From positions 186,001 through 250,000 of the forward strand of contig NZ_VCGW01000001.1 of NCBI RefSeq assembly GCF_007671675.1: DNA of 64,000 nt, given 5' to 3'. Of this stretch, positions 42,435 through 53,519 are shown in pieces. Under the pieces are notes generated by a model. It was not told the origin of the DNA. It made no database searches and worked only from the letters and a program-made list of their open reading frames with translations. The stretch comes from Marinobacter maritimus. Its GTDB lineage: Bacteria > Pseudomonadota > Gammaproteobacteria > Pseudomonadales > Oleiphilaceae. How positions within the stretch are numbered: position 1 is the first letter of the stretch; each line of letters opens with the position of its first letter. The position numbers were made by a program, and so were the translations under genes.

Positions 42435-43805
42435 ATGAAAAGACTCGAGCTGACAATGAAAACAATGACAACCCTGGTGTCCCTGATGGCATTGTGGTTG
42501 CTGACGGTAACCATGCCGGCTCACGCTGGCACTGAAGTTGAGGGGATCCGCATCTGGCCGGCGCCAGATCATACCCGCCTGGTACTGGATACCGAGGGCA
42601 AGGTCGATCACAACATGTTCGCCCTGACTAACCCGTCGCGCCTGGTGATTGATCTGAAAAACACCCGACTGAAAACGGACTTTGCGAAACTTGACCTGAC
42701 AGGCAGTCCTGTAAAGCGCATCCGCAGTGCGACGCGTAACGGTACCGATCTGCGAGTGGTTCTTGATCTTGCCAGCGATATCAAGCCCAGGAGCTTTCAG
42801 CTGGAGCCCAATCAGCAGTATGGGCATCGCCTTGTACTTGATCTTATTGATGAAAGTGGCAGCCGGCTGGAAAAAGCCACCAAGCCAACGGTAACCCACA
42901 ACTCAGCCGGCAAGCGCGACGTGATCGTGGTTATTGATGCGGGCCACGGTGGAGAAGATCCGGGAGCCATCGGTCCAAGGGGTACGCGGGAAAAAGATGT
43001 CGTCCTGAAAATGGCTCATATTCTTGAGGATATGATCAATAAACAGCCGGGCTATACCGCCAAGCTTACCCGTACTGGAGACTACTATATCGGGCTGCGG
43101 AATCGCACCATTCTGGCCCGCAAATACAGCGCCGATCTTTTTATATCGATGCATGCCGACGCGTTCCGGACCCCTCAGCCTAAAGGCGCTTCAGTGTTTG
43201 CGCTGTCTCAGCGTGGTGCAACCAGTGAAACCGCGCGCTGGCTCGCGCAGAGTGAAAATCGCTCCGACCTTATCGGTGGAACGGGAGGTGTCTCTCTCGA
43301 TGGGCGCGACGACATGCTGGCGGGCGTATTGCTTGACCTGTCCATGACGGCCAGTATTAACGCCAGCCTGGGTGTGGGCAGCTCCATACTTGGCAAGCTT
43401 AACGGTGTGGCTCATTTGCATAAACCTGGCGTGGAGCAGGCGGCATTCGCAGTGCTCAAATCACCGGATATCCCCTCTATCCTTGTAGAGGCCGGGTTCA
43501 TCTCCAACCCCCAGGAAGAGAAAAACCTGTCGACGGACTGGTATCGCCGCAAACTGGCTGGCGCCATCATGAACGGTGTTGATGAGTACTTCCGTAAAAC
43601 GCCGCCACCAGGCACCTTGCTGGCGTGGCAAAAACAGAATCGTCAGGGTGGTGGTCGCGTCAGCCAGTACAGGGTGCAGAGCGGCGATACGCTCTCAGGG
43701 GTGGCTCGGGAAAACCAGACCACCGTCAGTGAGCTGATGCAATTTAACGGGCTGAGGAACGACCGTGTTATGGTAGGGCAAACCATTCGTATTCCCTCAT
43801 CCTGA
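42435..43805 (+). CDS. amiB: N-acetylmuramoyl-L-alanine amidase with AMIN and LysM domains (AmiB)
   Basis: A 456-aa periplasmic amidase. A signal peptide ends near PAHAG. The AMIN domain is about residues 35-130 and targets the septum. The amidase_3 zinc domain follows: VVIDAGHGGEDPGAIG with the metal-binding His, FISMHADAF, and LVEAGFISNPQEE with the catalytic Glu. A single C-terminal LysM (YRVQSGDTLSGVARENQTTV) binds peptidoglycan. It cleaves septal peptidoglycan for daughter-cell separation. It lies between tsaE and mutL, the conserved order. Two further in-frame ATGs near the start would shorten the signal peptide. Confidence 0.94.
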   Translation: MKRLELTMKTMTTLVSLMALWLLTVTMPAHAGTEVEGIRIWPAPDHTRLVLDTEGKVDHNMFALTNPSRLVIDLKNTRLKTDFAKLDLTGSPVKRIRSATRNGTDLRVVLDLASDIKPRSFQLEPNQQYGHRLVLDLIDESGSRLEKATKPTVTHNSAGKRDVIVVIDAGHGGEDPGAIGPRGTREKDVVLKMAHILEDMINKQPGYTAKLTRTGDYYIGLRNRTILARKYSADLFISMHADAFRTPQPKGASVFALSQRGATSETARWLAQSENRSDLIGGTGGVSLDGRDDMLAGVLLDLSMTASINASLGVGSSILGKLNGVAHLHKPGVEQAAFAVLKSPDIPSILVEAGFISNPQEEKNLSTDWYRRKLAGAIMNGVDEYFRKTPPPGTLLAWQKQNRQGGGRVSQYRVQSGDTLSGVARENQTTVSELMQFNGLRNDRVMVGQTIRIPSS

Positions 43806-43825
43806 ACAAGAGGTAGTTCCGAAAT

Positions 43826-45745
43826 ATGCCCTCCATCCGATTGCTCTCGCCGCGGCTGGCAAACCAGATTGCCGCAGGCGAGGTGGTTGAGCGCCCTGCA
43901 TCTGTCGTCAAGGAACTGGTTGAAAATGCGCTCGATGCTGGCGCAGACCGCGTTGATGTTGAAGTGGAGCAGGGCGGCGTAAAGCTGATCCGTGTGCGCG
44001 ATGACGGCAGCGGTATCGCTGAAGATGACTTGCCTCTGGCTCTCAGTCGCCACGCCACCAGTAAAATTGCCAGTCTTGATGATCTGGAATCCGTAGCGTC
44101 CCTCGGCTTCCGGGGAGAGGCGCTCGCCAGTATCAGCTCTGTGTCGCGCCTTGCGTTGACCTCTCGCACAGAGAGTCAAGAAGCAGCTTCCCGGGTGGAA
44201 GTTGAGGGGCGCGATATGGACGCCCGAATCTCGCCAGCGGCACACCCTGTGGGTACCACTGTTGAAGTTCGCGATCTGTTTTTCAATACTCCGGCTCGGC
44301 GCAAATTTTTGCGTACCGAAAAAACCGAATTCAATCATGTAGAAGAATGCGTGCGGCGTCAGGCGCTCAGCCGATTCGATGCCGGCTTCACTCTTCGTCA
44401 CAACCAACGGGTTGTTCAGAACCTCCGACCAGCGGAATCCATGCTGGACAGGGAGCGCCGCATTGGCGCCCTTTGCGGGCAGAAGTTTATCGACAACGCG
44501 GTGATAATTGATGCCGAAGCCACCGGTCTGCGCCTGTGGGGCTGGGTAGCACTGCCTACGTTCTCCCGTAGCCAGGCCGATCTGCAGTATTTCTTCGTCA
44601 ATGGCCGTGTGATCCGAGACCGGCTGGTCGCTCATGCCGTACGCCAGGCTTACCGCGATGTGTTGTACAACAACCGTCACCCGGCGTTTGTCCTCTACCT
44701 TGAAGTCGATCCCGCCACCGTTGATGTGAACGTGCACCCGACCAAGCACGAAGTGCGCTTTCGCGATGGGCGCCTGGTGCACGATTTTATCTTCCGAACG
44801 CTGCACAAGGCTCTGGCAGATGTGCGGCCGGACGACCATTTTCGGGGTGCCGTAGCCCAGTCTTTCGGTCGCGAGGCGACTGGGCAGGAAGGGGCGTTGG
44901 CAGCCGGGGCAACACAGGTTGAACATCAGCCCTGGAGCGGGCAGTCGGCGATGCCGTCGCCAGGTAACCAGGCTCCGGGTGCCGGTTTTGGCGGGCAAGT
45001 AGCGCCGCAGCAAGAATGGCGAGCCAGTGATCAGATGGGCTTTTATCAATCCCTCAGTGGCGGCGGTGTCAGTGCCCGGCAAGAGCCGGATTCGTTAGGG
45101 AGCAATGATCCAGCCTACTCGCCGCCTCTGGATCATGCGGCAAGCTCGCACGGCCATGAGGAGCCGCCTCTGGGTTACGCCATTGCCCAGTTGCATGGTA
45201 TCTACGTGCTGGCTCAAGGCAGTGCCGGGATGGTCGTAGTCGACATGCACGCAGCCCACGAACGTATTACCTACGAGCGAATGAAACGCGCGCTTGCAGA
45301 GCAGGACCTGAAAAGCCAGCCGTTGCTGGTGCCGCTTTCCCTTGCCGTCAGTCATAAAGAAGCAGCATTGGCGGAAACCCACGGAGAAGAGCTACAGCAA
45401 CTTGGGCTGCAGATTGAGCGAATCGGGCCAGAGACGCTCGCCGTTCGCCAAGTACCTGCGCTATTGCGGGGTGCTGATACAGAGCAGCTCGTTCGGGATG
45501 TGTTATCAGACCTGATTGAGCATGGCCAGAGTGATCGGGTTGAAGCCGTTACCCATGAGCTTCTGGGAACCATGGCGTGCCATGGTTCGGTGCGGGCAAA
45601 TCGCCAACTGACCATACCGGAAATGAACTCCCTGTTACGGGACATGGAAGCAACGGAACGTAGTGGACAGTGTAATCATGGGCGCCCCACCTGGACGCTC
45701 GTTACCCTGGCGGAGCTGGATAAACTGTTTCTGCGAGGACGCTAG
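43826..45745 (+). CDS. mutL: DNA mismatch repair protein MutL
   Basis: A 639-aa GHKL ATPase. Motifs are [19 protein letters not shown] and [13 protein letters not shown], followed by the MutL signature around [13 protein letters not shown] low-complexity linker (about 345-430) leads to the C-terminal dimerisation domain. The endonuclease motif DQHAxxEx(4)E is replaced by [14 protein letters not shown], which suggests the MutH-dependent or non-nicking MutL class. It begins 20 nt after amiB. miaA begins immediately after. Confidence 0.96.
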   Translation: MPSIRLLSPRLANQIAAGEVVERPASVVKELVENALDAGADRVDVEVEQGGVKLIRVRDDGSGIAEDDLPLALSRHATSKIASLDDLESVASLGFRGEALASISSVSRLALTSRTESQEAASRVEVEGRDMDARISPAAHPVGTTVEVRDLFFNTPARRKFLRTEKTEFNHVEECVRRQALSRFDAGFTLRHNQRVVQNLRPAESMLDRERRIGALCGQKFIDNAVIIDAEATGLRLWGWVALPTFSRSQADLQYFFVNGRVIRDRLVAHAVRQAYRDVLYNNRHPAFVLYLEVDPATVDVNVHPTKHEVRFRDGRLVHDFIFRTLHKALADVRPDDHFRGAVAQSFGREATGQEGALAAGATQVEHQPWSGQSAMPSPGNQAPGAGFGGQVAPQQEWRASDQMGFYQSLSGGGVSARQEPDSLGSNDPAYSPPLDHAASSHGHEEPPLGYAIAQLHGIYVLAQGSAGMVVVDMHAAHERITYERMKRALAEQDLKSQPLLVPLSLAVSHKEAALAETHGEELQQLGLQIERIGPETLAVRQVPALLRGADTEQLVRDVLSDLIEHGQSDRVEAVTHELLGTMACHGSVRANRQLTIPEMNSLLRDMEATERSGQCNHGRPTWTLVTLAELDKLFLRGR

Positions 45746-45746
45746 A

Positions 45747-46847
45747 GTGCCGTCAAGAGTGCCATTAAAAGCGCCGTTGGGGGACGCTCAAACGAATAAT
45801 GCCTGTGACCCGGAGCACAAGGCGCCAGCCATCTTTTTGATGGGGCCTACGGCCTCTGGCAAGACCGATCTGGCTATGGCACTTTGCGAGCAGCTGCCTT
45901 GCGAGATCATCAGCGTCGACTCGGCAATGATTTATCGTGGCATGGATATCGGCACGGCCAAACCCACTGCCGACGAACTTACCCGGGCTCCTCACCGGCT
46001 AATTGATATCTGCGACCCGTCTGAAATCTACTCCGCCGCCGATTTTCGCAGGGATGCGCTGGCTGAAATGGAGAGAATTTCCGCAGCCGGTCGTATTCCG
46101 CTGCTGGTAGGCGGCACCATGATGTACTTCAAGGCGCTTATTCATGGTATGTCCGGGCTGCCCGCGGCCAGCCCGGCGTTGCGTAGACAGCTTGAGGCCG
46201 AAGCAGAAAAACTTGGGTGGTCTGCGCTGCACGAACAGCTGCAAGCCGCCGATCCGGTAGCGGCTAAACTGATTCATCCAAATAACCGCCAGCGTTTGTT
46301 GAGAGCACTGGAAGTTATCCGCCTGACGGGTCGGCCTATTTCGGCTTTCTGGGCGGCAGAAGGCAGTCAGCGCTCTCAGCAACAGACAGATCCGCAAGGG
46401 TCGGGCTTCCAGGGTGTTGAGGATTACACTTATTTTACTCAATGGCAGGCAGACGAAACATCATCGCTTCCGTATACTGTAGCTCAGCTTGCCATGGTGC
46501 CTCCGGAGAGGCGAGTGCTTCACGACAGGATACACCAGCGCTTTGTAAGCATGCTGGAAAGGGGGCTTCTGGACGAAGTCCGTGCTCTGATGAGCAGAGG
46601 TGATCTGCACCAGAATCTCCCTTCCATGCGCTGTGTCGGTTATCGTCAGGCTTGGAGCTATCTGTCCGGCGAAGACGATTATGACGCATTTGTAAGTAAA
46701 GGCGTTGCGGCTACCCGTCAGCTTGCCAAACGGCAGCTTACCTGGCTTCGAAAGTGGTCTGACTTGAACTGGCTGGACAGCGAAGACGGTTTTATCGTTG
46801 AGGCAGCCTTGAAAAAAATCAAATCTCACACCACATTTAGCACTTAA
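45747..46847 (+). CDS. miaA: tRNA dimethylallyltransferase MiaA
   Basis: MiaA carries out i6A37 modification of tRNAs reading UNN codons. The P-loop is [16 protein letters not shown], followed by [21 protein letters not shown] and [20 protein letters not shown]. With the GTG at 45747, just after the mutL stop and with GAGG about 8 nt upstream, the protein is 366 aa, longer than the usual 310-325 because of an N-terminal extension of about 25-30 residues. Another GTG at 45759 is possible. hfq follows at 41 nt, as in most gammaproteobacteria. Confidence 0.94.
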   Translation: MPSRVPLKAPLGDAQTNNACDPEHKAPAIFLMGPTASGKTDLAMALCEQLPCEIISVDSAMIYRGMDIGTAKPTADELTRAPHRLIDICDPSEIYSAADFRRDALAEMERISAAGRIPLLVGGTMMYFKALIHGMSGLPAASPALRRQLEAEAEKLGWSALHEQLQAADPVAAKLIHPNNRQRLLRALEVIRLTGRPISAFWAAEGSQRSQQQTDPQGSGFQGVEDYTYFTQWQADETSSLPYTVAQLAMVPPERRVLHDRIHQRFVSMLERGLLDEVRALMSRGDLHQNLPSMRCVGYRQAWSYLSGEDDYDAFVSKGVAATRQLAKRQLTWLRKWSDLNWLDSEDGFIVEAALKKIKSHTTFST

Positions 46848-46888
46848 TTAATGACGATCTGCATTTACTTATAAACAGGAGAACACAC

Positions 46889-47140
46889 ATGTCAAAAGGG
46901 CACTCGTTACAAGACCCTTACCTCAATGCCTTACGCAAGGAACGCATTCCGGTTTCCATCTTTCTGGTTAACGGCATCAAACTGCAAGGGCAGGTAGAGT
47001 CTTTTGACCAATTTGTGATTTTACTGAAGAATACGGTCAGCCAAATGGTTTACAAGCACGCAATCTCCACCGTTGTACCTGCACGGAATGTACGTCTTCC
47101 GCAGCAGAATCCGGCGGAAGAGGGTGAGCCTGAAGACTGA
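46889..47140 (+). CDS. hfq: RNA chaperone Hfq
   Basis: An 83-aa Sm-like protein. Sm1 spans [20 protein letters not shown] and continues through [18 protein letters not shown]; Sm2 is [11 protein letters not shown]. Residues of the proximal RNA face (Gln8, Asp9, Lys56-His57) are present. The short acidic tail ends EEGEPED. The ribosome binding site AGGAG is well placed. It makes a hexamer that pairs small RNAs with mRNAs. A terminator follows. Confidence 0.97.
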   Translation: MSKGHSLQDPYLNALRKERIPVSIFLVNGIKLQGQVESFDQFVILLKNTVSQMVYKHAISTVVPARNVRLPQQNPAEEGEPED

Positions 47141-47163
47141 ATTAATTCGGTTGCCGGTATTTC

Positions 47164-47219
47164 CACCCGCGTTCCTGACGAGCCCCTGGGTTCTGATGGC
47201 CGCGGGTGTTTGTTTTTAT
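47164..47219 (+). terminator. Rho-independent terminator after hfq
   Basis: CACCCGCG (47164-47171) pairs with CGCGGGTG (47201-47208), 8 bp, followed by TTTGTTTTT. The loop is long (29 nt), so efficiency is uncertain. A TATAAT at about 47217-47222 directly after it could serve hflX. Confidence 0.6.
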
Positions 47220-47256
47220 AATATTGGAAGACTGACTGTTGTGGAGTTGATGCCCT

Positions 47257-48555
47257 TTGTTTGAACGCCCTGATGTCGGTGAGCGAGCTATCCTCGTCCA
47301 CATCGATTTTACGTCCCATGATGGCTCAGAAGATCCGGATGAGTTCCGGGAGCTTGTGTCATCGGCCGGAGTTGAAGCGGTTGGCACTGTAACCGGATCC
47401 CGCAAACAGCCAACCCCCAGGCTGTTCGTAGGAGAAGGAAAGCTCGAAGAAATCCGGGATGCAGTAACGCTGCATGAGGCGGACGTTGTGCTTTTTAATC
47501 ATGCACTCAGCCCCAGACAGGAGCGAAATGTTGAGCGTGAACTCCAGTGTCGTGTGCTGGATCGCACGGGAGTCATTCTCGATATTTTTGCGCAGCGCGC
47601 ACGCACGCACGAGGGTAAGCTGCAGGTAGAGCTGGCTCAGCTTGAACACATGTCAACGCGTTTGATTCGCGGCTGGACGCACCTTGAACGCCAGAAAGGC
47701 GGTATTGGCCTTCGTGGCCCGGGCGAAACCCAGCTCGAAACGGACCGTCGGCTACTGCGCGAACGTATCAAGTCCATTCACAAACGTCTGGAGAAGGTGC
47801 GCCGGCAACGCAACCAAGGCCGCCGTGCGCGCAAACGTGCCGATATTCCGACGGTATCCCTGGTCGGATATACCAACGCTGGCAAGTCCACCCTGTTCAA
47901 CCGGATTACCACTTCGTCCGTATACGCCGCAGACAAGTTATTCGCAACACTGGATCCTACCATCCGGCGCCTGGAACTTCCGGATGTCGGGGCGGTCGTA
48001 ATGGCGGATACGGTGGGTTTCATAAGGCATCTACCGCACAAGCTGGTTGAGGCATTCCGGGCAACCCTGGAAGAGACGACTGAAGCGACCATCCTGCTGC
48101 ATATTGTTGACTGCCACGACAGCCGTCGTGATGAAAACATTGAGCAGGTCGAAAATGTGCTGGTAGAAATCGGTGCCGATGAAATTCCCGTGCTTCAGGT
48201 ATTCAATAAAATAGACCTGCTGGACGATTTTACGCCACGAGTCGAGCGCAATGAAGATGGGGTTCCTGTGCGGGCTTGGGTCTCGGCAGTCACGGGCGCA
48301 GGTATTGATGGGCTTTACGATGCCATCGTCGAGCGCTTGGCGAAAGATGTTGTTCACCACTTCGTTTTGCTCGGGCCTGCTGATGGCAAGCTCAGGGCGC
48401 TCCTGCATGAGGCGGGCTCAGTGCTCAGCGAAGAGCACCGGGAAACCGGAGAAACGGTACTTGAAACCCGGCTGGAACATCGGGACTGGCTCCAGCTTCT
48501 GAGCCGAGCCGGTATGAGTGAAGAAACGGTGCGTCTGGATAACGGGCGAGCCTGA
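47257..48555 (+). CDS. hflX: Ribosome-associated GTPase HflX
   Basis: A 432-aa GTPase. The N-terminal HflX domain (about 1-190) has FNHALSPRQERNVER and GPGETQLETDRRLLRERI. The G domain has VGYTNAGKSTLFNRIT (G1), ADTVGFIRHLPHKLVEAF (G3) and QVFNKIDLL (G4). It splits stalled 70S ribosomes, for example after heat stress. The start is a TTG at 47257 with GGAG about 10 nt upstream; no ATG is available near the family N-terminus. It lies between hfq and hflK. Confidence 0.94.
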   Translation: MFERPDVGERAILVHIDFTSHDGSEDPDEFRELVSSAGVEAVGTVTGSRKQPTPRLFVGEGKLEEIRDAVTLHEADVVLFNHALSPRQERNVERELQCRVLDRTGVILDIFAQRARTHEGKLQVELAQLEHMSTRLIRGWTHLERQKGGIGLRGPGETQLETDRRLLRERIKSIHKRLEKVRRQRNQGRRARKRADIPTVSLVGYTNAGKSTLFNRITTSSVYAADKLFATLDPTIRRLELPDVGAVVMADTVGFIRHLPHKLVEAFRATLEETTEATILLHIVDCHDSRRDENIEQVENVLVEIGADEIPVLQVFNKIDLLDDFTPRVERNEDGVPVRAWVSAVTGAGIDGLYDAIVERLAKDVVHHFVLLGPADGKLRALLHEAGSVLSEEHRETGETVLETRLEHRDWLQLLSRAGMSEETVRLDNGRA

Positions 48556-48634
48556 AACCATAGCAGCTATTGCCGGGGCGATGATAAATCCCTAGTATTT
48601 GCAGCCATTCGACATCTTAGGAACGGAGAGCACT

Positions 48635-49828
48635 ATGGCCTGGAATGAACCGGGTGGAAACCGCAACGATAATGATCCCTGGGGAAATGGTGGTGGTCGT
48701 CGCGGCAATGATCAGGGGCCACCAGACCTTGATGAGGCGCTGAAAAAGGGTCTCGACAAACTCAACAAAATGCTGGGTGGCAAAGGCAAGAAATCAGGCG
48801 GCGACAGCGGCAACAGCGGTGGTGGTTCTGGCGCCGCAGGCAGTTTTGGCGCCGTTCTCGCGCTGGCAGCCATTCTTGTGGTGGGCTACGTGATCTTCCA
48901 ATCGTTCTACACGGTGAACGAGCAGGAACGCGCGGTGGTTCTGAGGTTTGGGGAGTTTTCCAAGACCGAAAACCCCGGTCTGAGATTCAAGGTACCTTTG
49001 ATTGACGACGTCACCAAGGTGCTGGTCACCAGCGTGAGAACCGCCCAGTCCAGCGGCCAGATGCTGACACAGGACGAAAACCTGGTAACGGTTGACCTGC
49101 AGGTACAGTACCGCGTTGGCGATGCCCGCGATTACGTGCTGAATGTTCGGGATTCCAACCAGGCACTGGCATTTGCGACGGACAGTGCGCTGCGTCATGA
49201 GGTAGGTAGCTCCTCTCTCGACGACGTGCTCACGGAGGGTCGTGCAGAGTTGGCTGTTCGTGTTGAGCAGCGCCTGCAAGGCTTCCTCCAGGAATATGGA
49301 ACCGGTCTTGAAATTGTCCGGGTGAACGTCGAGAGCACTCAGCCGCCACCGGCTGTGCAGGACGCGTTCCGTGAGGTTCAGCGTGCGCGTGAGGACGAAC
49401 AGCGCGTGAAAGAAGAAGCAGAAACCTACCGCAACAAGGTAGTTCCTGAAGCCCGAGGTCAGGCCCAGCGCATGATCGAAGAGGCAAGCGCGTATAAAGA
49501 AGAAGTTACCGAGCGTGCTCGCGGTGAGACCGCCCGTTTCCTCGAGTTGTTGGCGGTGTATCAGATGGCGCCGGTCGTAACCCGTGAGCGCATGTACCTG
49601 CAGACACTGGAAACGGTGCTTTCAAACAGCAGCAAGATCCTCGTGGACACCGAAAGCAGTGGCAACATGATGCTTCTGCCGCTGGATCGCATGACTCAAG
49701 GGGCTCTGTCACGTAGCGGAAACCAGTCTTCCAGCAGCGGCGGTGATATGGATATCCAGACGGTCACAGATCAGGTTATCCAGGAAATTCGAACTCGGCA
49801 GGACACTAATACCCGGAGGAGCAGATAA
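48635..49828 (+). CDS. hflK: FtsH protease regulator HflK
   Basis: A 397-aa stomatin/prohibitin family (SPFH) protein. A Gly/Asn-rich N-terminus with WNEPGG is typical of HflK. One membrane helix follows (SFGAVLALAAILVVGYVIFQ), then the periplasmic SPFH domain (VNEQERAVVLRFGEFSKTENPG) and a coiled coil (EVQRAREDEQRVKEEAETYR). With HflC it forms the ring complex around FtsH. The start is ATG 48635 with GGAG upstream. The gene is followed after 2 nt by hflC. Confidence 0.96.
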   Translation: MAWNEPGGNRNDNDPWGNGGGRRGNDQGPPDLDEALKKGLDKLNKMLGGKGKKSGGDSGNSGGGSGAAGSFGAVLALAAILVVGYVIFQSFYTVNEQERAVVLRFGEFSKTENPGLRFKVPLIDDVTKVLVTSVRTAQSSGQMLTQDENLVTVDLQVQYRVGDARDYVLNVRDSNQALAFATDSALRHEVGSSSLDDVLTEGRAELAVRVEQRLQGFLQEYGTGLEIVRVNVESTQPPPAVQDAFREVQRAREDEQRVKEEAETYRNKVVPEARGQAQRMIEEASAYKEEVTERARGETARFLELLAVYQMAPVVTRERMYLQTLETVLSNSSKILVDTESSGNMMLLPLDRMTQGALSRSGNQSSSSGGDMDIQTVTDQVIQEIRTRQDTNTRRSR

Positions 49829-49830
49829 TC

Positions 49831-50706
49831 ATGGGACCTAAAAGTGTAGTGGGTCTTGCAGGCGCTCTTATCGTTGTCCTGCTGGTAATTTCGAGTGTGT
49901 TTATTATTCCGGAGACCCATCGTGGGGTCATGCTGAGATTTGGTGAACTGGTTGAGACCGACATCAAAGCCGGCATTCACTTCAAGGTACCGGTTATTGA
50001 TCAGGTCCGAGAGTTTGATATTCGCGTTCTGACCATGGATCTGCCCTCGCGGCAGTATCTGACGGTTGAGAAGAAACCGCTGGATGTGACCTCCTATATC
50101 GCCTGGAAAATCCGCGATGTGGACCAGTTCTACCGGGCGACAGGCGGAGACGAGTTTCGTGCCCAGTCGCTGTTGCTATCCCGGGTGGATAACGGCCTGC
50201 GAGATGAGTTTGGTGTCCGCACCATGCATGAAGTGGTTTCAGGTCAGCGCGATGAACTGATGCATACCTTGCGTGACCGGGTTAATGAAACGTCCGTCAA
50301 GGAATTCGGTATTGATGTAAAAGATATCCGGGTCAAGGCTATCGAATTTCCGGGGCAGGTCAGTGAGAACGTTTATCGCCGCATGGCGACTGAGCGTGAA
50401 AAACTGGCGCAGGAGTTCCGGTCCCGGGGGCGTGAGCTTGGAGAAGGTATCCGAGCGGATGCCGACCGTCAGAAAACCGTTACCCTCGCAGCAGCATTTG
50501 CATCTGCAGAAGAAACCCGGGGTGAAGGCGATGGTGAAGCGGCCCGGATCTACGCAGAGGCCTATGGCTCCAATCCGGAGTTCTACAGTTTTTATCGTAG
50601 TCTGCAGGCATACAGGAACACCTTTTCAAGCAAAGACGACATAATGGTTATCGATTCCAACAGTGAATTTCTGAAATTTATGAAGGATTCGAAGGGCGGA
50701 AGCTAA
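49831..50706 (+). CDS. hflC: FtsH protease regulator HflC
   Basis: A 291-aa SPFH-family partner of HflK. An N-terminal membrane helix (LAGALIVVLLVISSVFII) is followed by PETHRGVMLRFGELVETDIK and the conserved KAIEFPGQVSENVYRRMATE, then a coiled coil. It starts 2 nt after hflK. With HflK it modulates FtsH degradation of membrane proteins. A strong terminator follows the gene. Confidence 0.96.
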   Translation: MGPKSVVGLAGALIVVLLVISSVFIIPETHRGVMLRFGELVETDIKAGIHFKVPVIDQVREFDIRVLTMDLPSRQYLTVEKKPLDVTSYIAWKIRDVDQFYRATGGDEFRAQSLLLSRVDNGLRDEFGVRTMHEVVSGQRDELMHTLRDRVNETSVKEFGIDVKDIRVKAIEFPGQVSENVYRRMATEREKLAQEFRSRGRELGEGIRADADRQKTVTLAAAFASAEETRGEGDGEAARIYAEAYGSNPEFYSFYRSLQAYRNTFSSKDDIMVIDSNSEFLKFMKDSKGGS

Positions 50707-50725
50707 AACTCGCCCTGCACGCCTG

Positions 50726-50757
50726 AAAACCGGAATACCTGGGTATTCCGGTTTTTT
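50726..50757 (+). terminator. Rho-independent terminator after hflC
   Basis: AAAACCGGAATACC and GGTATTCCGGTTTT form a 14-nt perfect inverted repeat with a very short centre, followed by a run of seven T residues overall. This is a strong intrinsic terminator for the hflKC unit. Confidence 0.92.
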
Positions 50758-50886
50758 TGTGAGCGCTAACAGTGTAAAATCCGTCAGGTTTTGGTTCGGG
50801 TTTTTCTGCCCCGAATGTCACCCTACAAGCCTGCGTACTTCTTCTGCACCACGAGCAGGAGTGTGCGGGATGGACTACGGAATCTC

Positions 50887-52068
50887 ATGACAGTATCTGA
50901 TCGCTGGTTACTGCCGGACGGGGTGGAGGATATCTTGCCGCCACTGGCCGGGCAGATAGAATCCCTGCGCCGGGATGTAATGGATACCTGCCAGCGCTGG
51001 GGCTACCAATTGGTAATCCCGCCGCTTATCGAATACCTCGAATCCCTTTTTACCGGTACCGGGCATGACCTGGAGCTGCAGACCTTCAAGCTGACTGATC
51101 AGTTGACGGGACGTATGATGGGTGTTCGTGCCGATATGACTCCCCAGGCTGCGCGCATTGACGCTCACACTCTGGGCCAGGAAGGCATTACCCGCCTTTG
51201 TTATGCCGGGCATGTACTGCATACCCGCCCCAAACACATGCTGACCGGGCGCACCCCGATTCAGGCGGGTTGTGAGCTGTTTGGCAGTGCTTCTGAATCT
51301 GCGGATCTGGAAGTTATCAGCCTGATGCTCGAGGCCCTTCGCGTTGCCGGCCTTCCGAGGGTGCATCTGGATCTGGCACACGTATCCATCTACGAAGGTC
51401 TCATTGGTGAAGCCGAATTTGACCGGGATACAAGTGCAGCCATCTTCGATGCCATGGCACGCAAGTCGGTACCTGAACTGGACAGGCTGCTGGGTGACTG
51501 CCCGATAGGCTCAGCGGGCGCGCGTCTTCGTGAGCTTGCCCGTGTCAGCGGTGGCCCTGAAGCCTTGGCAGAGGCGCGCAGAATACTGAGTGGCGCCTCC
51601 GACAATCTGAGTGCCGCGCTGGATCAGCTTGGCCGGGTCGCCGAGATGCTTGAGAGGGACTTTCCGGAAGTCAGTTTCGGGTTCGATTTCTGCGAACTTC
51701 GCGGATACAACTACCATACGGGGCTGGTGTTTGCCGCTTATGTGCCGGGCCACGGCGATTCGGTTGCCAAAGGTGGTCGTTATGACGCCATTGGCAGTGA
51801 TTTCGGCCGGGCACGCCCCGCCACAGGGTTCAGCCTGGATATACGAGCGCTGGTCACTCTGGGCAAGCGTTCGGTCTGTCGTAGCAAAGCCGTGTGGGCG
51901 CCTGCAGACAATGATGCAACGCTGGAGCAGGTTGTATCGGAGCTTCGGATGACAGAGGTCGTCGTCCGGGCACTCCCGGAAGACAACGGAGTGGATCCCT
52001 CAACCCGGGGGTGTGACCGGAAGCTGGTAAAACAGGGTGATCATTGGATCGTTCAGACGCTGAGCTGA
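50887..52068 (+). CDS. hisZ: ATP phosphoribosyltransferase regulatory subunit HisZ
   Basis: A 393-aa paralogue of histidyl-tRNA synthetase without the anticodon-binding part. It starts WLLPDGVEDILPP and has the HisS-like motif GVRADMTPQAARID and later CELRGYNYHTGLVFAAYVPG, but lacks full aminoacylation motifs. It forms an octamer with the short form of HisG to catalyse and regulate the first step of histidine synthesis. hisG is not in the window. The position before purA is conserved in pseudomonads. The start is ATG 50887; the 32 codons before it contain no family sequence. Confidence 0.9.
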   Translation: MTVSDRWLLPDGVEDILPPLAGQIESLRRDVMDTCQRWGYQLVIPPLIEYLESLFTGTGHDLELQTFKLTDQLTGRMMGVRADMTPQAARIDAHTLGQEGITRLCYAGHVLHTRPKHMLTGRTPIQAGCELFGSASESADLEVISLMLEALRVAGLPRVHLDLAHVSIYEGLIGEAEFDRDTSAAIFDAMARKSVPELDRLLGDCPIGSAGARLRELARVSGGPEALAEARRILSGASDNLSAALDQLGRVAEMLERDFPEVSFGFDFCELRGYNYHTGLVFAAYVPGHGDSVAKGGRYDAIGSDFGRARPATGFSLDIRALVTLGKRSVCRSKAVWAPADNDATLEQVVSELRMTEVVVRALPEDNGVDPSTRGCDRKLVKQGDHWIVQTLS

Positions 52069-52146
52069 AACCAGCGAGCTGTTACGAACGCGTGAAAGTA
52101 CATTTGCCAAATTTGCAAGACGCACGCCATACCGTGTGCGCATTGA

Positions 52147-53451
<1,305 letters not shown>

Positions 53452-53467
53452 GCGTTAAGAGTCTCAG

Positions 53468-53506
53468 AAACCCGCTCTGCCTTAATCGGCACAGCGGGTT
53501 TTTTGT
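53468..53506 (+). terminator. Rho-independent terminator after purA
   Basis: AAACCCGCT pairs with AGCGGGTTT, with an inner TGCC/GGCA pair across a mismatch, followed by a T-run. It separates purA from the convergent cmoB. Confidence 0.9.
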
Positions 53507-53519
53507 GCTCTTTTTATGT

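Noticed and set aside
43643..45082. 479-codon minus-strand frame opposite amiB and mutL
   Set aside because: It is a GC-rich shadow frame over two well-supported genes, with no recognisable domain.
44821..45100. Possible frameshift or insertion in mutL because of a low-complexity stretch
   Set aside because: The frame is uninterrupted and the stretch is the normal variable linker between the MutL N- and C-terminal domains.
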